Of a DNA stretch of 64,000 nucleotides, positions 35,722 through 44,717 are shown piece after piece. Location of the stretch: positions 1,674,001 through 1,738,000 of the forward strand of contig OW818654.1 of assembly GCA_942492935.1 (NCBI GenBank). Direction: 5' to 3'. The stretch is from JANJUO01 sp942492935 (GTDB taxonomy: Bacteria; Bacteroidota; Ignavibacteria; Kapaibacteriales; UBA2268). The notes below the pieces were generated by a model. It did no database searches and was not told the origin of the DNA. It saw only the letters and a list, made by a program, of their open reading frames with translations. A program made the translations under genes and the position numbers. The stretch's first letter is position 1. Each line of letters begins with the position of its first letter.

Positions 35722-36396
35722 TTAAAATGTTGCACCTATTCTTATGGAGTGTGCATTCATTGTAGTTTCATTAATATCTTTGCCGATAAAATTGTAATTA
35801 TTATATTTATAGTTAATGCTTAAAATGATTTTATCTAAAACATAATCAAATCCAAAACCAGTTCCACATCCTAATCTACCTTTTGATACTGTTGTTGAAA
35901 TATCTAATTTCTTTTCTAATATTGGATAATCAAGATTGTATGTGATAAAGTTATAGGACAAATCACCAAAAATGTAAATACCAAAAACTTCTTCTTTCAT
36001 TAAATAGTAATTTATACCAGAAGAAATAGGTATTATAGTGGTGATTACATCAATTTTTGTAAATAAATCTGGTGAATTATGTTCTAAAACTTGAATATTT
36101 TTAGTATTGAATCGGTTAAATTCCAAACTACCAAAAAATTGAATATCATCATTTAAATCTAATGCCACTTGAAAACCAAGAATATATCCTATATTTGAAG
36201 AGTTTGGAATTAATTTTCCATTTGAAATCGTAGTATCATTTACAAAATAATTAATACTTTCATCTACAGTAAAATTTCCAAATGAATTAATAGGAAAATT
36301 CGGACCTCCATAAATTTTAACTTCAGCAAGTTTATTTGAATATGAGTATAATGAAAACAACACAAAACTAAAAAACATAAATAATAAATTTTTCAT
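35722..36396 (-). CDS. Small outer-membrane beta-barrel protein
   Basis: The protein has 224 residues. The signal peptide is MKNLLFMFFSFVLFSLYSYS. Alternating strands with Gly/aromatic pattern (EVKIYGGPNFPINSFGNF, FGSLEFNRF, GCGTGFGFDYVL) finish in HSIRIGATF with terminal Phe, as in eight-stranded OmpA/PorT-like barrels. No specific function can be given. Confidence 0.75.
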   Translation of the reverse strand: MKNLLFMFFSFVLFSLYSYSNKLAEVKIYGGPNFPINSFGNFTVDESINYFVNDTTISNGKLIPNSSNIGYILGFQVALDLNDDIQFFGSLEFNRFNTKNIQVLEHNSPDLFTKIDVITTIIPISSGINYYLMKEEVFGIYIFGDLSYNFITYNLDYPILEKKLDISTTVSKGRLGCGTGFGFDYVLDKIILSINYKYNNYNFIGKDINETTMNAHSIRIGATF

Positions 36397-37007
36397 AATA
36401 ATAAAATATTTTTACACATAATTTTGATAAAACGTATTTTTTTATGAATAATTTCATATTGTTGAAAAATATTTTGATTTTTGCAACTACATAGCCGAAT
36501 TGAAATTTTCAAATTGATTTGTTATTTGAATGAAAATAATGTATACTTTGAACAATTTGCAAATAATTATAAAATGAAATTCTTTGAAAATCCCGATAGG
36601 GATTACATATTTGGAAACCCCAACCTAACCTTCCCCAAGGGGATGGAACTGGCGTAAGTCCAACAATCCCATAGGGATTGAATAGTTCAAATACATATTC
36701 AACACCTACGGCGTTGCGGGGGACGATGTGTAATTTGTCTGTTACAAACATTAATTCCCTAAGGGAATTTCAAGGAATTTTATTCAAAATAAAGAAATTA
36801 CAAATTTATGGTTGGTTGTGTAGTTACAGAATTTTTACATATTAATAACACAACAAAAAGAAATTATTAAAAAATTCAAAATAAAAATGGTCTTAATTCT
36901 TTATTACTGTGTTTGTAATTTAGATTTTTGAAAAATATTTTGAGAGTAACATTGATTGAATTATTTACTGATTTGTATTATTTTTTGTTAATATAGCAGG
37001 TATTTTT
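36397..37007. other. Gene-free stretch with a REP-like palindrome cluster
   Basis: No gene is accepted here. Four short palindromes stand in a locally GC-richer block: AATCCC-GATA-GGGATT (36589-36604), CCCC-AA-GGGG (36633-36642), AATCCC-ATA-GGGATT (36665-36679) and AATTCCCT-AAGGGAATT (36753-36769). The minus-strand open frame across the block is a translation of the repeats. The promoter of the HtrA-like gene must lie after about 36900. Confidence 0.55.
36589..36770. repeat. REP-like intergenic palindrome cluster
   Basis: Three related palindromes with a CCC...GGG core and one CCCC/GGGG dyad occur within 182 bases, together with ACACCTACGGCGTTGCGGGG, a kind of sequence often repeated in genomes of this phylum. 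It appears to be a degenerate mobile or REP-type element. It has no transposase in this window. Confidence 0.5.
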
Positions 37008-38207
37008 ATGAAAAGATATTATTTTAAACTAATATCAATTGTATTATTCATTTCAATTTATGTATCTGGCTGTAAAGCCGAAGAAAAAGTATATCAGAAT
37101 TATGACAATCTTGCTTATAATAAAGCAGAGAACAATCAATCGAATGATAATATTTCAAATTCGAGGCAAAATGCTATTACAAATGCAGTTGCAAAATGTA
37201 GTCCTGCAATTGTAGGAATAAATGTTACTGAAGTTCGACAAGTAGCATATCGTGAATCAATATTTGATGACCCATTTTTCAGAAGATTTTTTGGAGAAAC
37301 AGAAACACGAAAAAGAGTCAGAGAATATGAAGTACAAGGATTAGGTTCTGGATTTTTGATTTCATCAGATGGATATATCTTAACTAATCATCACGTTGCT
37401 GGGAATGCCTCTAAGGTAGTGGTAACTCTAACAAATGGTGAAAAATATGATGCTGAAATTATTGGCTCAGATATGGTTTCTGATGTTGCTTTATTGAAAA
37501 TTTATGGAAAAAACTTTCCATTTATCAAATTAGGAAATTCTGATGATGTAATCATTGGTGAATGGGCAATCGCATTTGGTAATCCATTTGGATTATTTGA
37601 CATGAATTCAAAACCAACAGTTACCGTTGGGGTTGTTTCAAATAAAGATGTTGATTTTCTACATCAAGACCAGCCATATAACCGTGTTTATAAAAGAATG
37701 ATTCAGACAGATGCAGCAATTAGTTCTGGTAATTCTGGCGGACCATTAATAAATTCACTTGGCGAAGTAATTGGTATGAATACAGTTATTTATTCCACTT
37801 CTCAAGGAAGACAGGGAGCAGGGAGTATTGGCATTGGCTTTTCAATTCCAATAAACAGAGTAAAAAAAATTGTGGATAGAATTAAGCAAGATAAGCAAAT
37901 AAATCGCGATTTTTATACTGGTATGGAAATCAAAGAGATGGATGAGCAACTTGCAAGATATATTGGAACTGATAAAAAAGACGGTGTAGTTGTTTATGGA
38001 TTTCAAAGGGATTCCCCAGCAGAACAAGCCGGTTTTAAACTTGGAGATATAATCCTTGAAATTGAAGGATATAAAATAAATAGAATTGATGATTATTTCG
38101 TAGTTGTAAGTGATGGGGAAGTAGGGCAATCATTAAAATTTAAATTGCTCCGTGATGGTAAAGAGATTACAAGAGATTTAGTATTAAAACAAATACCAAG
38201 GCGTTAA
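37008..38207 (+). CDS. HtrA/DegP-family serine protease lipoprotein with one PDZ domain
   Basis: The protein has 399 residues. The N-terminus is MKRYYFKLISIVLFISIYVS ending in a lipobox SGC (cysteine 22), so it should be lipid-anchored rather than soluble. The trypsin-like domain shows the triad H129 (ILTNHHVAGNA), D159 (VSDVALLK) and S243 (SSGNSGGPLIN). One PDZ domain follows (about 305-395, DSPAEQAGFKLGDIILEIEG). Usual DegP has two PDZ domains; this is the DegS/short-HtrA layout. It acts in periplasmic protein quality control. LptB begins 3 bases after the stop, suggesting an operon with envelope biogenesis. Confidence 0.92.
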   Translation: MKRYYFKLISIVLFISIYVSGCKAEEKVYQNYDNLAYNKAENNQSNDNISNSRQNAITNAVAKCSPAIVGINVTEVRQVAYRESIFDDPFFRRFFGETETRKRVREYEVQGLGSGFLISSDGYILTNHHVAGNASKVVVTLTNGEKYDAEIIGSDMVSDVALLKIYGKNFPFIKLGNSDDVIIGEWAIAFGNPFGLFDMNSKPTVTVGVVSNKDVDFLHQDQPYNRVYKRMIQTDAAISSGNSGGPLINSLGEVIGMNTVIYSTSQGRQGAGSIGIGFSIPINRVKKIVDRIKQDKQINRDFYTGMEIKEMDEQLARYIGTDKKDGVVVYGFQRDSPAEQAGFKLGDIILEIEGYKINRIDDYFVVVSDGEVGQSLKFKLLRDGKEITRDLVLKQIPRR

Positions 38208-38209
38208 TT

Positions 38210-38956
38210 TTGGAAATAAAAAGCGTATTAAAAGCTAAAAATTTAGTTAAAAAATATAAGAAACGTGTAGTAGTAAATAACGTTTCAATTGAAATTTCAC
38301 AAGGTGAAGTTGTTGGTTTGCTCGGACCTAATGGTGCGGGCAAAACCACTACTTTTTATATGATAGTTGGAATGATAAAACCAAATTCAGGCATTGTTGA
38401 AATTGATGATAAAGAAATTACATCTTTACCTATGTATAGACGTTCTCATCTTGGTATCAGTTATCTGCCTCAGGAGGCATCTATTTTTCGTAAAATGACT
38501 GTAGAAAAAAACGTAAAAGCTATTTTACAACTTCAGAATTTAAGTTCAAAGGAAATCAAAACTAAACTTGAAAGCTTACTTGTTGATTTTGGTATAACTC
38601 ACATCAGAAAAAGTAAAGGTTATATGCTTTCAGGTGGCGAAAGAAGACGCTGTGAAATTGCACGTGCCTTAGCTTCAAGTCCAAAATTTGTACTTCTTGA
38701 TGAACCATTTGCAGGAATTGACCCAATTGCAGTTGAAGATATTATGAAGATTATCTACAAATTAAAACAACAAGGAATTGGCGTATTAATTACCGACCAT
38801 AACGTACACGAAACACTATCAATTACTGATAGAGCGTATATTTTGATTGATGGTAATATTTATATTTCTGGAACAAGTGAAGAAATTGCTTCAAATGCAG
38901 AAGTTAGAAAACGCTATCTTGGAGAAACATTCACTCTCGAAAGATATGAATTTTAA
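38210..38956 (+). CDS. lptB: LPS export ABC transporter ATP-binding protein LptB
   Basis: The protein has 248 residues. The start must be TTG 38210, as no ATG fits. The ATPase motifs are present: Walker A GPNGAGKTTT, LSGGERRRCEIARAL (signature), Walker B VLLDEPFAGIDP, switch His in TDHNVHETL. The segment LPQEASIFRKMTVEKNV is characteristic of LptB. The protein powers LPS transport across the envelope with LptFG, not present here. It is translationally close to the HtrA gene and followed by rtcB. Confidence 0.95.
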   Translation: MEIKSVLKAKNLVKKYKKRVVVNNVSIEISQGEVVGLLGPNGAGKTTTFYMIVGMIKPNSGIVEIDDKEITSLPMYRRSHLGISYLPQEASIFRKMTVEKNVKAILQLQNLSSKEIKTKLESLLVDFGITHIRKSKGYMLSGGERRRCEIARALASSPKFVLLDEPFAGIDPIAVEDIMKIIYKLKQQGIGVLITDHNVHETLSITDRAYILIDGNIYISGTSEEIASNAEVRKRYLGETFTLERYEF

Positions 38957-38991
38957 TGTTTTTTTTTGTTGATTAAAATAATAGTATAGAT

Positions 38992-40158
38992 ATGATTCAA
39001 GAAATTAAATCTGAACCAATTCCAATTAAGTTGTGGGTTGATGATATTGATGAGCAAACTTTACAACAAGCAAAGAATCTTGCAAATTTACCATTTGCAT
39101 TTGACCATATTGCTATTATGCCCGATGCACATGTTGGTTTTGGAATGCCAATTGGAGGAGTACTTGCAACTAAAAATGTTATAATTCCAAATGCAGTTGG
39201 AGTTGATATTGGCTGTGGTATGTGTGCTGTTCGTACTTCAATTGATAATATTTCTAAAGATGATTTAAAGAAAATTATGGGGAAAATTCGTCTTGATATT
39301 CCTGTAGGATTTAATCATCACAAAAGGGCTATGAATCCAGTTTATATGCCTGATACAACGAAACTTCATTCAGATGCAATATCATTGCGAGAATTTAATT
39401 CTGCATTGAAACAAGTCGGCACTCTTGGTGGTGGCAATCACTTTATAGAAATACAATCTGACGAAGAAGGATTTATCTGGATAATGATACATTCAGGAAG
39501 CAGAAATATTGGAAAAACTGTTGCGGATTACTATAATAAATTAGCAATCAAGATTAATGAAGAGATAAATTCGGATATACCTCAACATTGGCAATTGGCA
39601 TATCTTCCTGCGGATAGTGAAGAAGGAATTAATTATCTCAATGAAATGCAATTCTGTGTCGATTTTGCACTTGCAAATAGAAAGTTGATGATGCAAAATA
39701 TTCAAAATAGATTTTTAGAATTAAATGGTAATATTAGTTTTGACGAGATGATAAATATTCCTCATAATTATGCGGCTCTTGAAAATCACTTTGGAGAAGA
39801 TGTTTTTGTTCATCGTAAAGGTGCAACAAAAGCTGTAGATAACGAATTAGGTATAATTCCTGGTTCGCAAGGCACTAAAAGCTACATTGTTAAAGGGAAA
39901 GGGGCTGATTCAAGTTTCAAATCTTGTTCTCATGGTGCTGGAAGAGTTCACAGTCGTACAAAAGCCAAACAATTATTAGATTTGAGTGAAGAAATAAGAA
40001 AAATGGATGCGAAGGGAATTATACATGGAATACGCCATACAAAAGATTTAGACGAAGCACCAGGAGCATATAAAAATATTGACCAAGTGATGGCAAATCA
40101 GCAAGAATTGGTAGAAATTGTAACAAAATTAAAGCCATTAGCAGTTATCAAAGGGTAA
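38992..40158 (+). CDS. rtcB: RtcB-family RNA-splicing ligase
   Basis: The protein has 388 residues. Metal-binding and active-site motifs are visible: IAIMPDAHVGFGMPIGGVLA, GVDIGCGMCAVR, GTLGGGNHFIE, HSGSRNIGKTVA and, at the guanylate-accepting end, SCSHGAGRVHSR with the catalytic His. RtcB joins 2',3'-cyclic phosphate RNA ends to 5'-OH ends using GTP and Mn(II). It is the shorter (about 390-residue) bacterial type. No archease or RtcA is near. It shares a bidirectional terminator with the CtpA gene. Confidence 0.93.
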   Translation: MIQEIKSEPIPIKLWVDDIDEQTLQQAKNLANLPFAFDHIAIMPDAHVGFGMPIGGVLATKNVIIPNAVGVDIGCGMCAVRTSIDNISKDDLKKIMGKIRLDIPVGFNHHKRAMNPVYMPDTTKLHSDAISLREFNSALKQVGTLGGGNHFIEIQSDEEGFIWIMIHSGSRNIGKTVADYYNKLAIKINEEINSDIPQHWQLAYLPADSEEGINYLNEMQFCVDFALANRKLMMQNIQNRFLELNGNISFDEMINIPHNYAALENHFGEDVFVHRKGATKAVDNELGIIPGSQGTKSYIVKGKGADSSFKSCSHGAGRVHSRTKAKQLLDLSEEIRKMDAKGIIHGIRHTKDLDEAPGAYKNIDQVMANQQELVEIVTKLKPLAVIKG

Positions 40159-40190
40159 ATATTTGTATTACTTATGAACGAATTCAGAAA

Positions 40191-40225
40191 AAAAAGCCAC
40201 ATATTTATTAAAATTTGTGGCTTTT
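40191..40225. terminator. Bidirectional terminator between rtcB and ctpA
   Basis: AAAAGCCACA pairs with TGTGGCTTTT around an AT loop; A-run before and T-run after serve both converging genes. Confidence 0.85.
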
Positions 40226-40245
40226 AAAATTTTCAATTACTATTA

Positions 40246-41910
40246 TTACTTTAGTTTGGCAACTTTCATTGCTTCTGGGAATAAAGTAAGAGCTTTTTGA
40301 ATTTGTCTATCAATATCATAAAACACTTGTACTCGTTTATCATAACCCCAAATTATGCTTGCAATAGAAGCTTTAATTTCTGTAACGATAAAATCTTTGT
40401 CAGTTTTGTATTCACTGTCATTCCATTTGATTTCTTTTGATTCCGCAAGTGCTTTGAAATCAGCTAACATTTTATCAGTTATTTTATAATTTTTGTAAAA
40501 ATCATTGAAATTAGAATACTGTTCTTTAATTTTTTTACCATTGTCAAGATTATTACTAATATATTCGTTAAATATTCTCTTCATTCGTAATTGAATACTA
40601 AAGTCAGTAATTGTATCTTGTTTAATTATGTAATCAGGAACAATGCCACCACCACCAAGTAGTGTTCTACCTGATTTTGTTTTGTAAATTTCGATTGAAT
40701 CTACATCAATGATATTTTTACTTTTCGGATTTTTCTTTAGTTCATCTTCGTTATGTTTGATGATGTCTTTTTTAGCTTTTTCAAGAGCCATTTCGATATT
40801 TGAACCTTCTTCAAGTTCTAATCTTCCGTATAATTTGCGATAATCTAATTTATCTTTGTAAGGTCTTTGTATATATCTACCTGAAGGAGTGTAATATCTT
40901 GCGATTGTAAGACGGAAAGCAGAACCATCACCAACTGGATATTGTCTTTGAACTAATCCTTTTCCAAAAGATGTTTCACCAACAACTAAACCACGGTCTA
41001 AATCTTGAATTGCACCAGAAACAATTTCACTTGCTGACGCAGAACCAGCATTAATCATTACAATCAAAGGCAATTTTTCAAATAATCCACCTGCATTAGA
41101 CATATAAAGCTCTTCAAATTCTGGTTTGCGTGCTTTAGTATAAACGATAGTATCACCACCAACAAGGAATTCATCTGCCATAAAGAATGCTTGTTGCAAA
41201 TACCCACCTGGATTTCCACGTAAATCAAGAATTAATTTTTTCATTCCTTGTTCTTTGAGATTCTTGATTGCATCAACCAATTCGCTATGTGTATTGGCTG
41301 CAAATCTATTTACACGAATCAGACCAACATCAGTATTATCAAACATAAATGAAGCATCAACACTAAGTATTGGAATTTTATCTCTTGTAATTGAAAAATT
41401 CAATAATTGATTTACACCCCAACGTTTGATATCTATATTTACTTTTGTACCCTTTGGTCCTTTTAATTTTTTAGGAACGTCATTTCTATCTATTCCAACA
41501 GCATATTGCCCATCTATATTAACAATTTTATCACCTGCCTGTATTCCTAAGCCCTCTGATGGTCCTCCTGGAATCGGTGTAATTATTGTGATTGTATCAT
41601 TAATAATGTCAAATTGAACACCAATACCTTCAAAACTTCCAGAAAAATCTTCTTCTACACCTTTCATTTCTTCAGCAGTAATATAAGTTGAGTGAGGGTC
41701 TAATTCATTTAGCATCCCTCTAATCGCAGATTCTGTAAGTTTTTGTGAATCAATGTCATCAACGTAATTTTTAACGGCTGTGTTGAATACTAATTTGTAT
41801 TTGTCTAATTGACCGTAAATGTTATCTCCAGAAATTAAAGGTGGTAATAATGCACCAATCAGCACTCCAATAGTGATGGTGATAGCACCTATGATAAATC
41901 CTCTCTTCAT
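40246..41910 (-). CDS. C-terminal processing peptidase (S41 family, CtpA-like) with PDZ domain
   Basis: The protein has 554 residues. An N-terminal signal-anchor (MKRGFIIGAITITIGVLIGA) places it in the periplasm. A PDZ domain follows (about 85-180, IGVQFDIINDTITIITPIPG). The protease domain has the motif GSASASEIVSG with nucleophile S292, and GETSFGKGLVQ with K317 and Q321, the Ser-Lys-Gln set and 25-residue spacing of Prc/CtpB enzymes. The gene has TAGGAG at 9 bases before the ATG. It cleaves C-terminal regions of periplasmic or secreted substrates and follows directly on the kinase block. Confidence 0.93.
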   Translation of the reverse strand: MKRGFIIGAITITIGVLIGALLPPLISGDNIYGQLDKYKLVFNTAVKNYVDDIDSQKLTESAIRGMLNELDPHSTYITAEEMKGVEEDFSGSFEGIGVQFDIINDTITIITPIPGGPSEGLGIQAGDKIVNIDGQYAVGIDRNDVPKKLKGPKGTKVNIDIKRWGVNQLLNFSITRDKIPILSVDASFMFDNTDVGLIRVNRFAANTHSELVDAIKNLKEQGMKKLILDLRGNPGGYLQQAFFMADEFLVGGDTIVYTKARKPEFEELYMSNAGGLFEKLPLIVMINAGSASASEIVSGAIQDLDRGLVVGETSFGKGLVQRQYPVGDGSAFRLTIARYYTPSGRYIQRPYKDKLDYRKLYGRLELEEGSNIEMALEKAKKDIIKHNEDELKKNPKSKNIIDVDSIEIYKTKSGRTLLGGGGIVPDYIIKQDTITDFSIQLRMKRIFNEYISNNLDNGKKIKEQYSNFNDFYKNYKITDKMLADFKALAESKEIKWNDSEYKTDKDFIVTEIKASIASIIWGYDKRVQVFYDIDRQIQKALTLFPEAMKVAKLK

Positions 41911-41975
41911 AATTACTCCTAAATATAAAAAATTTTATTATTAACTTACTTAAACGTAGAAACCAATTCAAAGTT

Positions 41976-43541
41976 TCATACAGATACATTCTTTAGCTTT
42001 TCAACTAAAATTTGATAATATTTCAATGTATGTGGTAATTTTTCAATATCAAAAGTGAGAGATTGATAATTCAATTTTTCACCATAATTTACCAGTATAT
42101 CAATACCATTATCAATTCCCAATTGACGAATTTCAACTGCAAATCTTTTAATGTCATTTATGATATTAGATTTGATTAATGAATTCATAAGTAAAATTTT
42201 TGATTCAAGAGTTGGGATAATACTCATAATTTTCCTTTTTTTGTTTTCATCAAATCCATCAATTTGAAATTCTTCTTCAAGAGTTGATTCCATATACTTT
42301 TTTTGAACGTTTTTAATTTTTTGGTCAAAAGTAATAAAATCATTTACTTCAAGAGATTGGTTTTCGATAATTGAATCAGCTTCAAATGGTATTTCAACAA
42401 TAAATTCAGCACCTTGATTAACTTCACTTATTACATAAGCTTTCCCATTAAGCATTTCTGTAACTCTTTTTACAATAGACAATCCCAATCCAGAAGATTG
42501 CTCGCCAGCTGTAGGTTTAGCTGATAATTTTTGAAATTTGCCAAAAACTTTTTCTTTATCATCATCAGTTAAACCGGGTCCTTCATCTTTGACAGAAAAT
42601 TTCAAAAATGAACCATTATCTGTTTTAAAACAATTCAAACTTACAAAAATATTTTTTTCATAAGGAGAGTATTTGATTGCATTTGAAATTAGATTCTGTA
42701 TAATTTCCCTAAACCTATCTTCATCAATAATTCCAAAATATTGTGAAAAATCATTTACGAAAATTGATATGTGTTTTGCATTTGCAAGAATAATATTTTG
42801 CTGGATAGTAGTTTCTACAATTTGTGAAATATTTGATTTCGCCAATTTCAATTTTAAAAGACCAGATTCAAGTGTTTCAACATTTAAAAGTTGATTGATA
42901 GTTCTAAACATAAAACTTGCCATATCTTTAACTGTTGACAAATCTCTAACAAGTTTTGCTGGGTCAATTGAACAATCAGGTTTGCATAATGATATTTTTT
43001 CAATTGTTAAAGATGTAAATCCAATGATAGAGTTTAATGGATTTTTCATATCGTGAGCAGCAATACCAAGATATTCATTTTTGTCTTCCAAAAGTTTTTG
43101 AAGTTTTTTGTTTATATCCATCATCTTTTCTCTTGATTTTTTTAGTTCGAGATGATTTTTAATTCGTATTGATAGTTCTTTTGAATTGAATGGTTTACTA
43201 ATATAATCAACAGCACCCAATTCAAATCCTTTTACAATACTTTCAGGTTCTGTTTTTGCTGTTATAAAAATAATTGGAATATCTTTTATTCTATCATCAC
43301 TTTTAATTTTTTTACAAACTTCAAATCCATCTAAATCTGGCATCATTACATCAAGAAGAATTAAATCAGGAGTTAATTCTTCTAATGAAATGAGTGCATT
43401 AACCCCATTTTCTGCAAAAGCAAGCTCATATCCCTCTTGAAATAAAATTGCACCAAGAACCTGCAAATTCTGAGGGATATCATCAACAATAAGAATTAAT
43501 GGCTTATTGTCAATATCTTGTTCTGTTTCAAATAATGGCAT
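41976..43541 (-). CDS. REC-HisKA-HATPase histidine kinase with C-terminal helical tail
   Basis: The protein has 521 residues and no membrane segment. The N-terminal receiver (1-135) has phospho-acceptor D64 (DLILLDVMMPDLDG) and K116 (SKPFN). HisKA has H163 in IAAHDMKNPLNSIIGF. The HATPase domain runs to about 385 with GLGLSIVKRV. The last 130 residues are helical (LPHTLKYYQILVEKLKN), similar to the ends of the two large hybrids, but no phosphorylatable His motif was seen. An N-terminal receiver makes the kinase a target of another kinase. It is the last of five kinases, 2 bases from the next. Confidence 0.9.
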   Translation of the reverse strand: MPLFETEQDIDNKPLILIVDDIPQNLQVLGAILFQEGYELAFAENGVNALISLEELTPDLILLDVMMPDLDGFEVCKKIKSDDRIKDIPIIFITAKTEPESIVKGFELGAVDYISKPFNSKELSIRIKNHLELKKSREKMMDINKKLQKLLEDKNEYLGIAAHDMKNPLNSIIGFTSLTIEKISLCKPDCSIDPAKLVRDLSTVKDMASFMFRTINQLLNVETLESGLLKLKLAKSNISQIVETTIQQNIILANAKHISIFVNDFSQYFGIIDEDRFREIIQNLISNAIKYSPYEKNIFVSLNCFKTDNGSFLKFSVKDEGPGLTDDDKEKVFGKFQKLSAKPTAGEQSSGLGLSIVKRVTEMLNGKAYVISEVNQGAEFIVEIPFEADSIIENQSLEVNDFITFDQKIKNVQKKYMESTLEEEFQIDGFDENKKRKIMSIIPTLESKILLMNSLIKSNIINDIKRFAVEIRQLGIDNGIDILVNYGEKLNYQSLTFDIEKLPHTLKYYQILVEKLKNVSV

Positions 43542-43543
43542 AT

Positions 43544-44716
43544 TTACTCCAATGGTAGTGATATAGTAACATAAGCTCCTTTATCTTGATTATTACCGAC
43601 TTCAATTATGCCTGAATGATAATCAATAATAAATTTTGAAGTAGCCAAACCAAGACCCAAGCCCTCTTTATGATTTAACAATTCAGTAGTATTAAATAAT
43701 TCAAAAATATTTTCGAGTGATTTTTCGGAAAAACCATTACCGGAATCAATAAAATCTACTTTAACAAAATTATCAACAATTCTTGTTTTTATTATTACTT
43801 CTTTATTATAATCGCAATATTTAATTGAATTTGATAAAACTAAATCGAAGGATTTCTTTAAAAGATTAAAATCTCCTTTTACTAATAAATCATCATCAAT
43901 CAAATCTGTGATTATTTTGATATTTTTCTGTTGAGCAAAATCTGCTAAAGTAAAAACTGATTCGTGAATTGTAGAATGAATTTCAACTTCATCTTTGCTA
44001 ATTTCGTATTTATCTGACTTTAAACTCGTAATAAGCATAGACATTTCAGCAAATTTAATTAATCTTTCGGCAGATTGCATAATAAAATCAGCATATTCTT
44101 TTGTGTCTTCATCTATTGAACCATTTTTGAGCATAAAAGCAAAGCCCTTAATTTCATTAAGAGGTGTATTCAATTCATGAGATAATAATCCAAGAAAATA
44201 ATTTTTTGCAACATCTAATTTTGATAATTTTTGATATGCAACTTCTAATTCCATTGTTCTTTCTTTCACTTTTTCTTCAAGATGAGCATTTAATTCAACA
44301 AGTAAGGAAGTTCTATGTTTTAGTTGAATTTGTGTTTTAACTCTTGAAATTAATTCAGGAGCATTGAATGGCTTTGTTAAATAATCAGCTGCACCTAATT
44401 CAAAACCTTTGACGATTGTTTCAGTTTCGTGTCTTGCTGTTAAAAAAATAACAGGTATATTTTCAGTTTTCGGATTAGATTTAATTTTTTGACAAACCTC
44501 AAATCCATCCATTTCAGGCATCATAATGTCTAATAAAATTAAATCAGGAATAACATTTTCCATCAATTCCAAAGCTGCTTTGCCTCTGTCAGCCATAGCA
44601 ATTTCATATCCTTCTTGATAAAGAACTGCTGCTAAAACTTGCAGGTTTTTAGGAACATCATCAACCAATAAAATTAATGCCTTTCTATCTGTTGCATCAA
44701 AAAATATATCGCTCAT
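43544..44716 (-). CDS. REC-HisKA-HATPase histidine kinase (H180)
   Basis: The protein has 390 residues. The N-terminal receiver carries D63 (DLILLDIMMPEMDG) and the TKPFNAPEL end. A coiled-coil linker with LEEKVKERTMELEVAYQKL leads to HisKA with H180 in GLLSHELNTPLNEIKG, then HATPase with GLGLGLATSKFII. It lacks sensor and membrane regions, so the signal must arrive through the receiver. The stop lies 2 bases before the next gene and 1 base after the previous one, consistent with translational coupling. Confidence 0.92.
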   Translation of the reverse strand: MSDIFFDATDRKALILLVDDVPKNLQVLAAVLYQEGYEIAMADRGKAALELMENVIPDLILLDIMMPEMDGFEVCQKIKSNPKTENIPVIFLTARHETETIVKGFELGAADYLTKPFNAPELISRVKTQIQLKHRTSLLVELNAHLEEKVKERTMELEVAYQKLSKLDVAKNYFLGLLSHELNTPLNEIKGFAFMLKNGSIDEDTKEYADFIMQSAERLIKFAEMSMLITSLKSDKYEISKDEVEIHSTIHESVFTLADFAQQKNIKIITDLIDDDLLVKGDFNLLKKSFDLVLSNSIKYCDYNKEVIIKTRIVDNFVKVDFIDSGNGFSEKSLENIFELFNTTELLNHKEGLGLGLATSKFIIDYHSGIIEVGNNQDKGAYVTISLPLE

Positions 44717-44717
44717 T

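Noticed and set aside
36509..36751. Open frame on the minus strand with LTPVPSPWGRLGWGF-like product
   Set aside because: The translation comes from REP-like palindromes; such peptides are a known artefact of repeat DNA, and no ribosome site precedes it.
36589..36770. CRISPR array
   Set aside because: The palindromes differ in length and spacing and there are no equal spacers or cas genes.
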